A DNA stretch of 64,000 bases from Streptomyces laurentii. Its GTDB lineage: Bacteria; Actinomycetota; Actinomycetes; Streptomycetales; Streptomycetaceae. A program made the translations under genes and the position numbers. How positions within the stretch are numbered: position 1 is the first letter of the stretch; each line of letters opens with the position of its first letter. The stretch covers positions 6,513,501-6,577,500 of the forward strand of contig AP017424.1 in assembly GCA_002355495.1 (NCBI GenBank), given 5' to 3'. A model generated the notes under the pieces. It did not search any database. It worked only from the letters and a program-made list of their open reading frames with translations, and was not told the origin of the DNA. Of the stretch, positions 1 through 7,610 are shown piece after piece.

Positions 1-287
1 TGGCAGGGCTGCTGTGGGCCTGGTTCGCCTTCCTGTTCCTCACCCCGTTCAGCGTCGACGTCTCCAAGGCGCACGAGAGGGACTGCGAGGCTCCGGTCAG
101 CGCGCCCCGTGAGCAGTTGCACGCCCGCGAATCCTTCTGCGGGGAGGAACGCGACTGGCCGCAGATGCTGGGCGTCCTCGCTCTCTCCCTTCCCTTCGCC
201 ACCGCGGGCGCGCTGACCTACGGCCGGGGCGCGGCCACCTTCCGGATCTGCCTCCTCCTGCAGCTCCAGAGCCGGACAGGCGAGTAG
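1..287 (+). CDS. Membrane protein, C-terminal part (5' end outside window)
   Basis: Open from the window edge in frame 3 to a TAG at 285-287, giving about 94 residues. Two hydrophobic stretches are visible, one at the start (GLLWAWFAFLFL) and one near the end (MLGVLALSLPFATAGAL). They are separated by a charged, two-cysteine loop that probably lies outside the membrane. No domain is recognised. A short GC hairpin follows the stop. The function is unknown. Confidence 0.6.
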   Translation, partial: AGLLWAWFAFLFLTPFSVDVSKAHERDCEAPVSAPREQLHARESFCGEERDWPQMLGVLALSLPFATAGALTYGRGAATFRICLLLQLQSRTGE

Positions 288-290
288 CAA

Positions 291-305
291 GGCGCCGCCG
301 GCGCC
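291..305 (+). terminator. Short GC hairpin after the partial gene
   Basis: GGCGCC, a 3-nt loop and GGCGCC start three bases after the TAG stop. It is a small but compact stem with no U tail, as is common in Streptomyces. It may terminate or simply protect the transcript end. Confidence 0.35.
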
Positions 306-529
306 GGGGCGTTGGCCCGGAAGGGCAGCCCGCTCCGAAGGTCCACGACGGGCCGTCAAACGGGGGCACGGGTTGACCGTTCGATGACATCCGTCGTGTA
401 CGGGAAAGGGGTGAGTGCCCCGGACGGTGCCTCCGACCTGCGGCGATCGTCTCCTTCGCCGCGCGATGCGGCGCCCAGAGGACTGTCAGGTTCCAGACAT
501 GCCGGTTTCGGACAGTGAACGACCGTACT

Positions 530-541
530 ACTACCGGTAGT
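530..541. promoter_or_regulatory. 12-bp palindrome ACTACCGGTAGT upstream of the metallopeptidase
   Basis: Perfect dyad ACTACCGGTAGT about 60 bases before the GTG start at 603, a usual place for a repressor or activator site. The binding protein is unknown. Confidence 0.35.
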
Positions 542-602
542 TGTCCTTACAGACTGGGCGGCGCCCGCGGATGCCCTCTTGGGCACCTCGAAAGGAGACC
601 CC

Positions 603-1823
603 GTGAAGAAGACCCTGTCCGTGGCGGCGAGCCTGGTGATCGCCGCGACCTGTGGCCTTGGCATGTCGCTTCCCGCGCAGGCCGCCGACACGACCGACGC
701 CCCGACCGCGGCGAGCCAGTCGCCGCGGTCCGGTTTCGACCTCTCCAATCTGACCCCGGAGCAGCAGGCGGTCGTCGACCGCATCGAGTCGAAGCTGCCG
801 GCCGACTGGCAGGCCCGCCTCGACGCGACCCGCGCCAAGTACGGTCTGAGCGACTCGACGTGGACCGAGGTCCGCGACAGCGCCATCAACCCGGGCGACT
901 ACCAGTGCAAGACGACCTCCCTGTCGACGTATGCCAACGGCCTCCTCGACGGTGTCCAGGACCCGTTCGTGGTGTTCGTCCTCTCCCTCTTCGGCGGCTT
1001 CGACGCGCCGACCTACGACGCGCTGGTCTTCGGCAAGGAGTCGGCGGGCAACACCTTCGGTGTCAACGGCGAGTACACCAAGAAGCTCACTTCCGAGATG
1101 AAGAACCTGAAGCGCTTCTGGGACATCGACTCGGCCCGGATCCAGATGGTCCCCATGCACGGTGCGGACGTCTTCGCCGACCGTGACCGGCTGGCCCGGA
1201 CGCTCGCCGTGATGTACGGCGACACGCCCGCGGACAACCTCGACCTGGCGGACCTGTTCATCGAGATGATCGACTCGGAGCCGGCCCTCCAGGGCGGCGC
1301 CAACCCGATCTTCACCTTCAACGCCTTCGCCTACAGCGAGGTGGACGACCCGGCGCCGATGGGCATCAGCGACCGGATCATCATGGGTGACGGCATCATG
1401 CAGGGCATGAACGCGATCGGTCTGGACGACGTCGCGCCGCGCGGCATCCTGGGCCACGAGTTCGGGCACCACGTGCAGTACCAGAAGAACCTCTTCGAGA
1501 GCGACCTGAGGGGCCCGGAGGCCACCCGCCGCACCGAGCTGATGGCGGACGCGTTCGGCACGTACTACCTGACCCACTCCCGCGGCGAGGCCCTGAACGC
1601 CGCCCGGGTCCTCAACACCCAGAAGTCGTTCTACCAGGTCGGTGACTGCAGCTTCACCAGCTCCGGCCACCACGGCACGCCCAACCAGCGCTTCAACTCC
1701 TCCAACTGGGGTGCGAGCGTGGCCAACGACGCGCCGAACCAGGGGCACATCCTGCCGGCGATGACCCTGGACAAGATGTTCGAGGTCAAGCTGCCGGACC
1801 TGGTCAAGCCGGACGTCAACTGA
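603..1823 (+). CDS. Secreted neutral zinc metallopeptidase
   Basis: A 406-residue protein with a classical Sec signal peptide: KK near the start, a hydrophobic core, then an AQA-type cleavage site near residue 30. The catalytic HEFGH motif (HEXXH) lies at about residues 285-289 inside GHEFGHHVQYQ. A downstream ELMAD motif supplies the probable third zinc ligand. This arrangement matches the putative neutral zinc metallopeptidase family (YpfJ-like HExGHHVQ proteins). The product should be an exported protease. The GTG at 603 is preferred to an in-frame upstream start because AAAGGAG sits 8-14 bases ahead and the signal peptide begins there. It is monocistronic, with a hairpin after the stop. 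Confidence 0.85.
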   Translation: MKKTLSVAASLVIAATCGLGMSLPAQAADTTDAPTAASQSPRSGFDLSNLTPEQQAVVDRIESKLPADWQARLDATRAKYGLSDSTWTEVRDSAINPGDYQCKTTSLSTYANGLLDGVQDPFVVFVLSLFGGFDAPTYDALVFGKESAGNTFGVNGEYTKKLTSEMKNLKRFWDIDSARIQMVPMHGADVFADRDRLARTLAVMYGDTPADNLDLADLFIEMIDSEPALQGGANPIFTFNAFAYSEVDDPAPMGISDRIIMGDGIMQGMNAIGLDDVAPRGILGHEFGHHVQYQKNLFESDLRGPEATRRTELMADAFGTYYLTHSRGEALNAARVLNTQKSFYQVGDCSFTSSGHHGTPNQRFNSSNWGASVANDAPNQGHILPAMTLDKMFEVKLPDLVKPDVN

Positions 1824-1896
1824 CAACGACGTCCGACCGTGAGTCACCCGACCGCCGGCCGACCGGCTGAGCGGTCGCGTGGCTGAACACCCGTGG

Positions 1897-1926
1897 GACG
1901 GGCCGGAGCACACCCGCCGGCCCGTC
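1897..1926. terminator. Convergent terminator hairpin
   Basis: A 10-bp perfect stem GACGGGCCGG/CCGGCCCGTC with a 10-nt loop lies between the converging metallopeptidase and LuxR-type regulator genes. It can act in both directions. Confidence 0.65.
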
Positions 1927-1962
1927 TCGCGTTTCCCCGACTCCCGCCCGCCGGGCCGGTGT

Positions 1963-2940
1963 TCACAGCCAGCCGTGGCGATTGGCCTGGACGCCGAGCT
2001 GGAAGCGGGTCTTGGCGCCGAGCATCTCCTGCAGCCGGGCGATACGCCGGGCCACGGTCCGCTCGCTCACCCCGAGTTCACGGGCGATCGACTCGTCGGT
2101 CAGCCCCGCGCTCAGATAGCTGAGCAACTGCCGCCCCTCGGGGGTGGCTTCGCTGCCCGCGGTCTCACCCGCCGGCGGCAGCGGCACGGCGATCCGCCAG
2201 TACGACTCGAAGACGCCGATCACCCCGTCCAGGAGCCCCGACGGCTGGACGATGATGCTGTGGTGCCCCGAACGGTCGGGGGCGGTGACGGACACGACGG
2301 CGAAACGGTCGTCGCAGACCAGCACGTTGAGGGCGACGTCCGGGAAGACCCGCGCCTGCTCCCCGTGCGCGACGCAGTCGCGCGCCAGCTCCAACGCCTT
2401 CGGATCCTGAAGGATGTTGGCGCTGTACACCACCCGGTAGGCGATGCCCCGGTCGAGCGCGTCCAGCGTCCCCGGGCCGACCTCCAGGACCCGGTCCCCA
2501 CCGCCCACCGGACCGATCGACAGCGCCCGCACCTGCTCCACGGCCTCGTTGTGGACGCGGAGCTGGACCGCCTTGGGCCGGCCGGAGGTGTCGACGACCT
2601 CGACGTAACTCGAACCGGCGGTGTGGTCCAGCCAGAACTGGGACAGTGTCGTCGCACTCTCGTAGGCGATCCGGGCCTGGCGTGCCCGCCGCTCGGCGAC
2701 CGCCTCCAGGACCGCGCGCGGCGGCTGGGCGGTCAGTCTGCCGTTCCGGCGCGAGACCAGACCGATGTCGCTGAGTTCGTCCACCGCGTCCGTCAGGTCG
2801 TCCGCGGGAGGCCCGGCGGGTGGTGCCGGCCGGTCGGTGAGCTCGGCCAGGGTCCGCGGACCCCGTTCCACGAGCGTGAGGTAGACGGCCTCCGCCGTCG
2901 CGGAGAGACCGAGAGCCTGCAACGGGCGCCCTGCGCGCAT
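1963..2940 (-). CDS. TrmB/LuxR-type helix-turn-helix transcriptional regulator
   Basis: A 325-residue regulator. The first ~80 residues look like a TrmB-like winged helix (AEAVYLTLVERGPRTLAEL). A middle region has no recognised fold. The last ~60 residues form a LuxR-type HTH (LTDESIARELGVSERTVARR). This two-HTH layout is common among Streptomyces regulators of unknown ligand. The ATG at 2940 is preceded on its strand by a purine-rich GGGGG. The promoter region carries a 14-bp perfect palindrome and a tandem GATTGAA repeat, suggesting autoregulation. The metallopeptidase converges on it and need not be a target. Confidence 0.8.
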   Translation of the reverse strand: MRAGRPLQALGLSATAEAVYLTLVERGPRTLAELTDRPAPPAGPPADDLTDAVDELSDIGLVSRRNGRLTAQPPRAVLEAVAERRARQARIAYESATTLSQFWLDHTAGSSYVEVVDTSGRPKAVQLRVHNEAVEQVRALSIGPVGGGDRVLEVGPGTLDALDRGIAYRVVYSANILQDPKALELARDCVAHGEQARVFPDVALNVLVCDDRFAVVSVTAPDRSGHHSIIVQPSGLLDGVIGVFESYWRIAVPLPPAGETAGSEATPEGRQLLSYLSAGLTDESIARELGVSERTVARRIARLQEMLGAKTRFQLGVQANRHGWL

Positions 2941-3013
2941 GTTCCCCCAACCCGGCGGCGCCGTACGGCACCGCCCCCGTCCCCACGACCCGGGTGACCG
3001 CCACTCCGCTGAT

Positions 3014-3030
3014 GATTGAAGATTGAAGAT
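3014..3030. repeat. Tandem GATTGAA repeat in regulator leader
   Basis: GATTGAA GATTGAA GAT, a 7-bp period, in the 5' leader or promoter of the LuxR-type gene. It is unusually AT-rich for this genome. It could be a binding site or a translational control element. Confidence 0.4.
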
Positions 3031-3044
3031 CGACAGACTAACAC

Positions 3045-3058
3045 CACATGATCATGTG
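3045..3058. promoter_or_regulatory. 14-bp palindromic operator CACATGATCATGTG
   Basis: Perfect dyad CACATGATCATGTG about 105 bases upstream of the regulator start at 2940. It lies just upstream of a TAGTCT -10-like box on the minus strand (plus 3035-3040), so a bound protein would cover the promoter spacer. Autoregulation by the LuxR-type protein is the simplest inference. Confidence 0.5.
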
Positions 3059-3079
3059 AACGGGAGAGGTCTTTCCACC

Positions 3080-4429
3080 CTATTTACCGGCGCGCAGGAA
3101 GGCGGGGATCCCCTCACGGGTCGGATAGTCGGGCAGGGGAGCGGGCCTGCCCCGCAGGAACGCGGTGATGACGGCGGCGGCCCGCTCGTCGTTGTCGTCC
3201 AGTCCGTTCCACATGCGGTGTCCGACCCCCGGCAGGTACTGCGTGCGCTCGATGGCGGGATCCTCGGCGAGGACCGCGGTCTCCCACCGGCGGATCTGGG
3301 AGGAGCATTCGGCGATCATCAGCATCGCCGGTGTCCGGGACCGCCTCAACAGCGGTGCGAGGGACGGTGATTCCTCGATCGTCCGCTGGATGCGCAGGCT
3401 GGCGGCGGGGCTGAAGGAGAAGTTGTCCGCGGTGTTCTCGACCGGGATGCGGTGCGCGTCGCGCGCGCAGTAGGCGGACGCGGTGTCGCTGCCGAGGTCC
3501 GCGGCGGTGAAGGCGTTGTCGCCCTCGGCCTGTCCGACCAGTCCGGTCCCGGGGGAGAGGAGCCCGAGCCGCATCAGGCCGAACGCCACGGCGTACCGGG
3601 GGAGATACGTGGATCGCGGCCCGGTCACGGCCGGGGCGAGGTCCCGCGCGGACTCCCGGCCCTTGTGCCCGGCGAGGCGCGCGGTGGGGCCGTCCATCGG
3701 GCCGGGTTCGGCGATGATCGCCCGGTGCAGACGGGCGGCGACGGCCGGGTCGGCCACGGCCCGGGTGAGGACGGTGCCGCCCGCGGAGAAGCCGAGGACG
3801 TCGGCCTTGCCCCGGCCCAGGCGGTCCACGAAGGCGGCGAGATCGCGGACCGACCGCGCGATCGAGTAGTCGGCCAGGGGGAGCAGGTCGCTGCGCCCGC
3901 CGCCGGCCTGCTCGTACGCGTAGACGTCGTACCCCCGGCCGGCCAGGAGCCGCAGGAACCGGTGGTCGATCTCCGCGATGCCGCGGACCGGTCCGCCGTG
4001 GAGGTACACCAGCGGGACGGGCTGCCGGGGGCCGCCGTTCGCGGGCGGGTAGTGGTACACCGCGACCCGGCTGCCGGTGGCCAGCGTCCAGTGCCGCGTG
4101 GCGACGAACGGCAGGTCGGGCGGGAGGCGGCGGGCCGTCGGCACGGCCGGGACGCAGACCGTCGCCGTCAGCGCCGCCGCGACGGCCACCGGCAGGAACG
4201 GCGCCATTCGCCCCCGCCACGCGCGTCGCCGGCTCCGCCACAGCGCGAACGCGGCCCCCACCCCGAGGGTCGCCGCCCATGCGACGAGCCCTGAACCCGC
4301 CCCGTCGGTGAGCACGATCAGGGCGAGGAACGCGACGGCCAACGCTGCGACGGCGCCCAGGAACATGGCTAATCGTCCCGCCGTGCGGCCGAGCCGTCGA
4401 GCGGACAGTCGTCGAGCGGGCAGGGGCAT
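3080..4429 (-). CDS. Membrane-anchored alpha/beta hydrolase
   Basis: A 449-residue protein. About three hydrophobic segments occupy the first 110 residues, followed by an extracytoplasmic alpha/beta hydrolase domain. It shows the oxyanion HGGP motif (YLHGGP), the nucleophile elbow GFSAGG and a C-terminal GVGHRMW histidine, giving the Ser-Asp-His set of proline iminopeptidase or epoxide-hydrolase-like enzymes. The substrate is unknown. The ATG at 4429 is preceded by GGAGGT at good spacing. It is transcribed divergently from a TetR gene with repeated sites between them, so the TetR protein probably controls it. Confidence 0.75.
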   Translation of the reverse strand: MPLPARRLSARRLGRTAGRLAMFLGAVAALAVAFLALIVLTDGAGSGLVAWAATLGVGAAFALWRSRRRAWRGRMAPFLPVAVAAALTATVCVPAVPTARRLPPDLPFVATRHWTLATGSRVAVYHYPPANGGPRQPVPLVYLHGGPVRGIAEIDHRFLRLLAGRGYDVYAYEQAGGGRSDLLPLADYSIARSVRDLAAFVDRLGRGKADVLGFSAGGTVLTRAVADPAVAARLHRAIIAEPGPMDGPTARLAGHKGRESARDLAPAVTGPRSTYLPRYAVAFGLMRLGLLSPGTGLVGQAEGDNAFTAADLGSDTASAYCARDAHRIPVENTADNFSFSPAASLRIQRTIEESPSLAPLLRRSRTPAMLMIAECSSQIRRWETAVLAEDPAIERTQYLPGVGHRMWNGLDDNDERAAAVITAFLRGRPAPLPDYPTREGIPAFLRAGK

Positions 4430-4448
4430 GGCAGACCTCCGGCACGTA

Positions 4449-4472
4449 GTTTCAGAACGCCGTTTCAAAACG
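4449..4472. promoter_or_regulatory. Direct-repeat operator between hydrolase and tetR
   Basis: GTTTCAGAACG (4449-4459) and GTTTCAAAACG (4462-4472) repeat at a 13-bp period in the 72-bp divergent intergenic region. The AT-rich sequence differs from the surroundings. This is a candidate binding site for the adjacent TetR-family protein. Confidence 0.5.
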
Positions 4473-4488
4473 ACGCTACCAGGGCGGG

Positions 4489-4494
4489 TAGGCT
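4489..4494 (+). promoter_or_regulatory. -10 box TAGGCT for leaderless tetR transcript
   Basis: TAGGCT ends 7 bases before the GTG start at 4502 and no Shine-Dalgarno sequence is present. The mRNA probably begins at the start codon. Confidence 0.5.
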
Positions 4495-4501
4495 GCCGGG
4501 C

Positions 4502-5119
4502 GTGGGAAGGCCGAGAACGAACGACGAGGCCGTCAGGGAACGGCTCGTGGAGTGCGCGACCGAGATGCTCGCCACCCGTCCGCGGGAGTCGGTCACGATC
4601 CGCGCCGTCGCGGCGGCCGCCGAGGCGTCGACGACGGCGGTGTACTCCCTGTTCGGCGGCAAGGACGGGCTGATCGGCGCGGTGCGCGACCGGGCGGTCG
4701 CCGGTCTGTTCCGGGATCTGTCGGCGGTCCGGCCCTCCGCGGACCCGCTCGCCGACCTCTGCGCGCTGGGTGTCGCCTACCGCCGCTGGGGCTGCGAGAA
4801 CCGGCATCTGTACACGGTGCTGTTCGGCGGCGTGCAGTCCTTCGAACCGTCGGGGCACGTGGGCGCCGCCGACCCGATCCGTCCCCTCCTCGCCGCCATC
4901 GACCGCGGCCTGACCGCGTCCGTCCTCGCCGGCGACGCGACGGAGATCGCCCTGTCGGTCTGGGGGACCCTGCACGGGCTCGTGACCCTCCAACTGGCCG
5001 GCGCCCTCGACACCGCCACGGCCGACGTCGCGTTCCGGTCGACCATCCGCGCCATGCTGCGCGGATGGACCACCCCGGACGTGTTCCGCCGCCTGCGCCA
5101 GGACGAGCCCGCGCCCTGA
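4502..5119 (+). CDS. TetR-family transcriptional regulator
   Basis: A 205-residue protein. The N-terminal HTH (IRAVAAAAEASTTAVYSLFGGKDGL) is typical of TetR regulators, with a C-terminal TetR_C-like ligand domain containing WGTLHGL. The start is GTG at 4502 with a -10-like TAGGCT immediately upstream, consistent with leaderless translation. It is divergent from the membrane-anchored hydrolase and most likely represses it through the 13-bp-period repeat between them. The ligand is not predictable from sequence. Confidence 0.85.
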   Translation: MGRPRTNDEAVRERLVECATEMLATRPRESVTIRAVAAAAEASTTAVYSLFGGKDGLIGAVRDRAVAGLFRDLSAVRPSADPLADLCALGVAYRRWGCENRHLYTVLFGGVQSFEPSGHVGAADPIRPLLAAIDRGLTASVLAGDATEIALSVWGTLHGLVTLQLAGALDTATADVAFRSTIRAMLRGWTTPDVFRRLRQDEPAP

Positions 5120-5158
5120 CGGGATCGGATCCCCTCGCGCGCCGCCCCGTGACGACCA

Positions 5159-5189
5159 GCGGGCGACACGCCCCCGAGGTGTCGCCCGC
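5159..5189. terminator. Bidirectional terminator hairpin
   Basis: An 11-bp perfect stem GCGGGCGACAC/GTGTCGCCCGC with a 9-nt loop, between the converging tetR and small membrane protein genes. Confidence 0.7.
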
Positions 5190-5225
5190 GTCCCCCGCGC
5201 CGTATCGCCTACGGCCTCGCGCCGC

Positions 5226-5456
5226 TCAGGCCTTCACCCGGTCGGAGACCACCATGATCACCAGCCCGAGCGCCGCGATCACGATGTTCGCGTACAACTC
5301 CCGCCCCTCCAGGAACCAGACGTGATCCGTCAGCAGCCGGGTCACCCCCATCAGCTTGAACCAGCCTCCGGTCAGCTCGCGGAGGATCCCGCAGACGCCG
5401 AAGACCATCACCAGAAAACCCGTGACCTCGAGAATCCTCTTCATGCCGTCGATCAT
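5226..5456 (-). CDS. Small two-helix membrane protein
   Basis: A 76-residue protein from ATG 5456, or 72 from an in-frame ATG at 5444. Neither start has a strong ribosome-binding site. Two hydrophobic helices are visible: VTGFLVMVFGVCGIL near the start and YANIVIAALGLVIMVV near the end. They are separated by a short loop with tryptophans, and the protein ends in a basic tail. No family is recognised. It lies divergently upstream of a two-component system and may share its repeated GTATC elements, so it could be a target of that system. That is inference only. Confidence 0.6.
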   Translation of the reverse strand: MIDGMKRILEVTGFLVMVFGVCGILRELTGGWFKLMGVTRLLTDHVWFLEGRELYANIVIAALGLVIMVVSDRVKA

Positions 5457-5490
5457 GGCCAGGCGCCGCCCCGTCCCGCGTCGGCCACCG

Positions 5491-5557
5491 GTATCCGGCC
5501 CGCGCCCCTCCGTACGACCGAAGTATCCGGGCCCGCGACTTTGGTATCGCCCGGGCG
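5491..5557. promoter_or_regulatory. Three GTATC(C)GG-type repeats in divergent region
   Basis: GTATCCGGCCCGCG (5491-5504), GTATCCGGGCCCGCG (5523-5537) and GTATCGCCCGGGCG (5544-5557) repeat in direct orientation between the small membrane protein and the histidine kinase gene. They are candidate binding sites for the NarL-type response regulator encoded next door. Confidence 0.4.
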
Positions 5558-5581
5558 CCTCCGCCGCCGCCCTCGGCTGCG

Positions 5582-5587
5582 TACATT
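5582..5587 (+). promoter_or_regulatory. -10 box TACATT for leaderless kinase transcript
   Basis: TACATT followed 6 bases later by the ATG at 5594 with no Shine-Dalgarno sequence, so leaderless initiation is likely. Confidence 0.45.
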
Positions 5588-5593
5588 TCGGGT

Positions 5594-6832
5594 ATGACAC
5601 GCACGGCACGCCCGGAACGCCACACCTGGCTGTTCCCCTCCCACCTGGTCGAGGCCGCCCGCCACGACGGAGCCGGGCCGGACCAGGGGCGACCGCGGCG
5701 CACCGTACGGGACTGGGTGGTCGACACCGCGATCTTCCTGCTCGCCGCGCTCGTCGGCGTCCTCGCCGCCGAGACCAGCGCCCAGTACAGCAGCGAGGTC
5801 GTCAACCTCGTCGACCAGATCGTCGGCGGGCTCGCCTGCTGCGCCGTCTGGCTGCGCCGCCGCCGGCCGGTCGGACTCGCCGTCACCCTGTGCGTGGTCA
5901 GCGTCTTCGCGCCCACCGCCGGCGGCGCCCTGCTCGCCGCGCTGTTCAGCGTGGCCGTACGCCGCCCCTTCCGCGAGGTCGCCTGGATCGGGCTGCTCGC
6001 CGTCGGCACCTCCACCGTCCAGGTCTTCGTCCGCCCCGAGCCCGGCACCAGCAACATCCTCGGCATCGGCATCGGCGTCGTCCTCATCCTCCTCGTCACC
6101 GCCTGGGGCATGCTGGTGCGCTCCCGCCGCCAGCTCGTCGAGGCGCTGCGCGACCGGGCCGTACGCGCCGAGGCCGAGGCCGGACTGCGCGCCGAACAGG
6201 CCCAGCGGCAGGCCCGCGAGGCCATCGCCCGCGAGATGCACGATGTCCTGGCCCACCGGCTCACCCTGCTCAGCGTGCACGCGGGCGCCCTGGAGTTCCG
6301 CCCCGACGCCCCGCCCGCGCAGGTCGCCCGCGCCGCCGGCGTCATCCGCGACAGCGCCCACGAAGCCCTCCAGGACCTGCGCGAGATCATCGGCGTGCTG
6401 CGCGCCCCCGACGAGGAGGGCGGCGCCGCCAACCGCCCCCAGCCCACCCTCGTCACCCTCGACAGCCTCGTCGCCGAAGTCCGCGAGGCCGGCATGAAGG
6501 TCGTCCTCGACTCCACCGTCACCGAGCCCGGCGCCGTCCCCGCCGCCACCGGCCGCACCGTCTACCGGATCGCGCAGGAAGCCCTGACCAACGCCCGCAA
6601 GCACGCGCCCGGCGCCGAGGTCACCCTCACGCTGCGCGGCCGCCCCGGCGAAGGGCTCACCCTCGACGTCGCGAACCCCGCCCCCACCGGGCCGGTCCCG
6701 CACGTCCCCGGCTCCGGCCAGGGCCTCATCGGACTCACCGAACGCGCCACCCTCGCCGGCGGCCGGCTGACCCACGGACCCGCCCCCGACGGCGGCTTCG
6801 CCCTGCACGCCTGGCTACCGTGGCCCGTATGA
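5594..6832 (+). CDS. NarL-class sensor histidine kinase
   Basis: A 412-residue kinase. About four or five transmembrane segments occupy residues 40-170, followed by a cytoplasmic linker rich in Ala, Glu and Arg. The HisKA_3 dimerisation domain carries the phospho-acceptor at His216 (EMHDVLAHRL). A C-terminal HATPase_c domain has the N box (QEALTNARKHAP) and a glycine-rich lid (GSGQGLIGLTER). There is no separate sensor domain, so it probably senses a membrane-associated signal. It overlaps the response regulator by the ATGA at 6829-6832, which implies translational coupling. Confidence 0.88.
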   Translation: MTRTARPERHTWLFPSHLVEAARHDGAGPDQGRPRRTVRDWVVDTAIFLLAALVGVLAAETSAQYSSEVVNLVDQIVGGLACCAVWLRRRRPVGLAVTLCVVSVFAPTAGGALLAALFSVAVRRPFREVAWIGLLAVGTSTVQVFVRPEPGTSNILGIGIGVVLILLVTAWGMLVRSRRQLVEALRDRAVRAEAEAGLRAEQAQRQAREAIAREMHDVLAHRLTLLSVHAGALEFRPDAPPAQVARAAGVIRDSAHEALQDLREIIGVLRAPDEEGGAANRPQPTLVTLDSLVAEVREAGMKVVLDSTVTEPGAVPAATGRTVYRIAQEALTNARKHAPGAEVTLTLRGRPGEGLTLDVANPAPTGPVPHVPGSGQGLIGLTERATLAGGRLTHGPAPDGGFALHAWLPWPV

Positions 6833-7554
6833 CCATCCGGCTGCTCATCGTCGACGACGACCCCCTGGTCCGCGGGGGCCTCGCCCTCATGCTCGGCGGC
6901 GCCGAGGACATCGCGATCGTCGGCGAGGGCGCCGACGGCGACGAGGTCCCCGGCCTCGTCGACCGGCTCGCCCCCGACGTCGTCCTCATGGACATCCGCA
7001 TGCCGCGGACCGACGGCCTCACCGCCACCGAACGGCTCCGCGTCCGGCCCGGCGCGCCCGAGGTCGTCGTCCTCACCACCTTCCACGCCGACGAACAGGT
7101 CCTGCGCGCCCTGCGCGCCGGCGCCGCCGGCTTCGTCCTCAAGGACACCCCGCCCGCCGAGATCGTCACCGCCGTACGGCGGGTGGCGGCCGGCGACCCC
7201 GTGCTCTCCCCGGCCGTCACCCGCCAGCTGATGACGCACGTCGTCCGGCACCCGGACCCCGCCGGCGAGGCGACCGGGCCACAGGCCGGACCGCAGGCCG
7301 GACCGCCCCGCCGCGCCGCCGCCCTGCGCCGCCTCGACTCCCTCGCGACGCGCGAGCGCGACGTCGCCCTCGCCGTCGGCCGGGGCCGCACCAACGCCGA
7401 GATCGGCGCCGCGCTCTACATGAGCGTCCCCACCGTCAAGACGCACGTCTCCCGGGTGCTGGCCAAACTCGGCCTCAACAACCGTGTCCAGATCGCGCTG
7501 CTCGTCCACGACGCCGGCCTGGTCGACCTTCCTGACAGCGATCAGGGAGCCTAA
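6829..7554 (+). CDS. NarL/FixJ-family response regulator
   Basis: A 241-residue protein. The receiver domain carries the acidic pocket IVDDD and the phospho-acceptor Asp55 (VVLMDIRMP), with a conserved Lys in FVLKDTPP. After a short linker containing a GPQAGPQAGP repeat comes a LuxR-type HTH (TNAEIGAALYMSVPTVKTHV). It is co-transcribed and translationally coupled with the upstream kinase. Likely targets include its own operon through the GTATC repeats at 5491-5557. Confidence 0.88.
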   Translation: MTIRLLIVDDDPLVRGGLALMLGGAEDIAIVGEGADGDEVPGLVDRLAPDVVLMDIRMPRTDGLTATERLRVRPGAPEVVVLTTFHADEQVLRALRAGAAGFVLKDTPPAEIVTAVRRVAAGDPVLSPAVTRQLMTHVVRHPDPAGEATGPQAGPQAGPPRRAAALRRLDSLATRERDVALAVGRGRTNAEIGAALYMSVPTVKTHVSRVLAKLGLNNRVQIALLVHDAGLVDLPDSDQGA

Positions 7555-7610
7555 GGTCGGTTTCACCCGATCCGCCCGGGACAGCCCCCCAGTCTGGAGA
7601 GAGGTCGAGC

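Larger units (their letters stand above)
288..602. other. Intergenic region upstream of the metallopeptidase
   Basis: This 315-base stretch has no convincing gene. It holds the hairpin at 291-305, a TTGACC box at 373-378 without a well-placed -10, a 12-bp perfect palindrome at 530-541, and the ribosome-binding site AAAGGAG just before the GTG at 603. Nothing else stands out. Confidence 0.5.
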
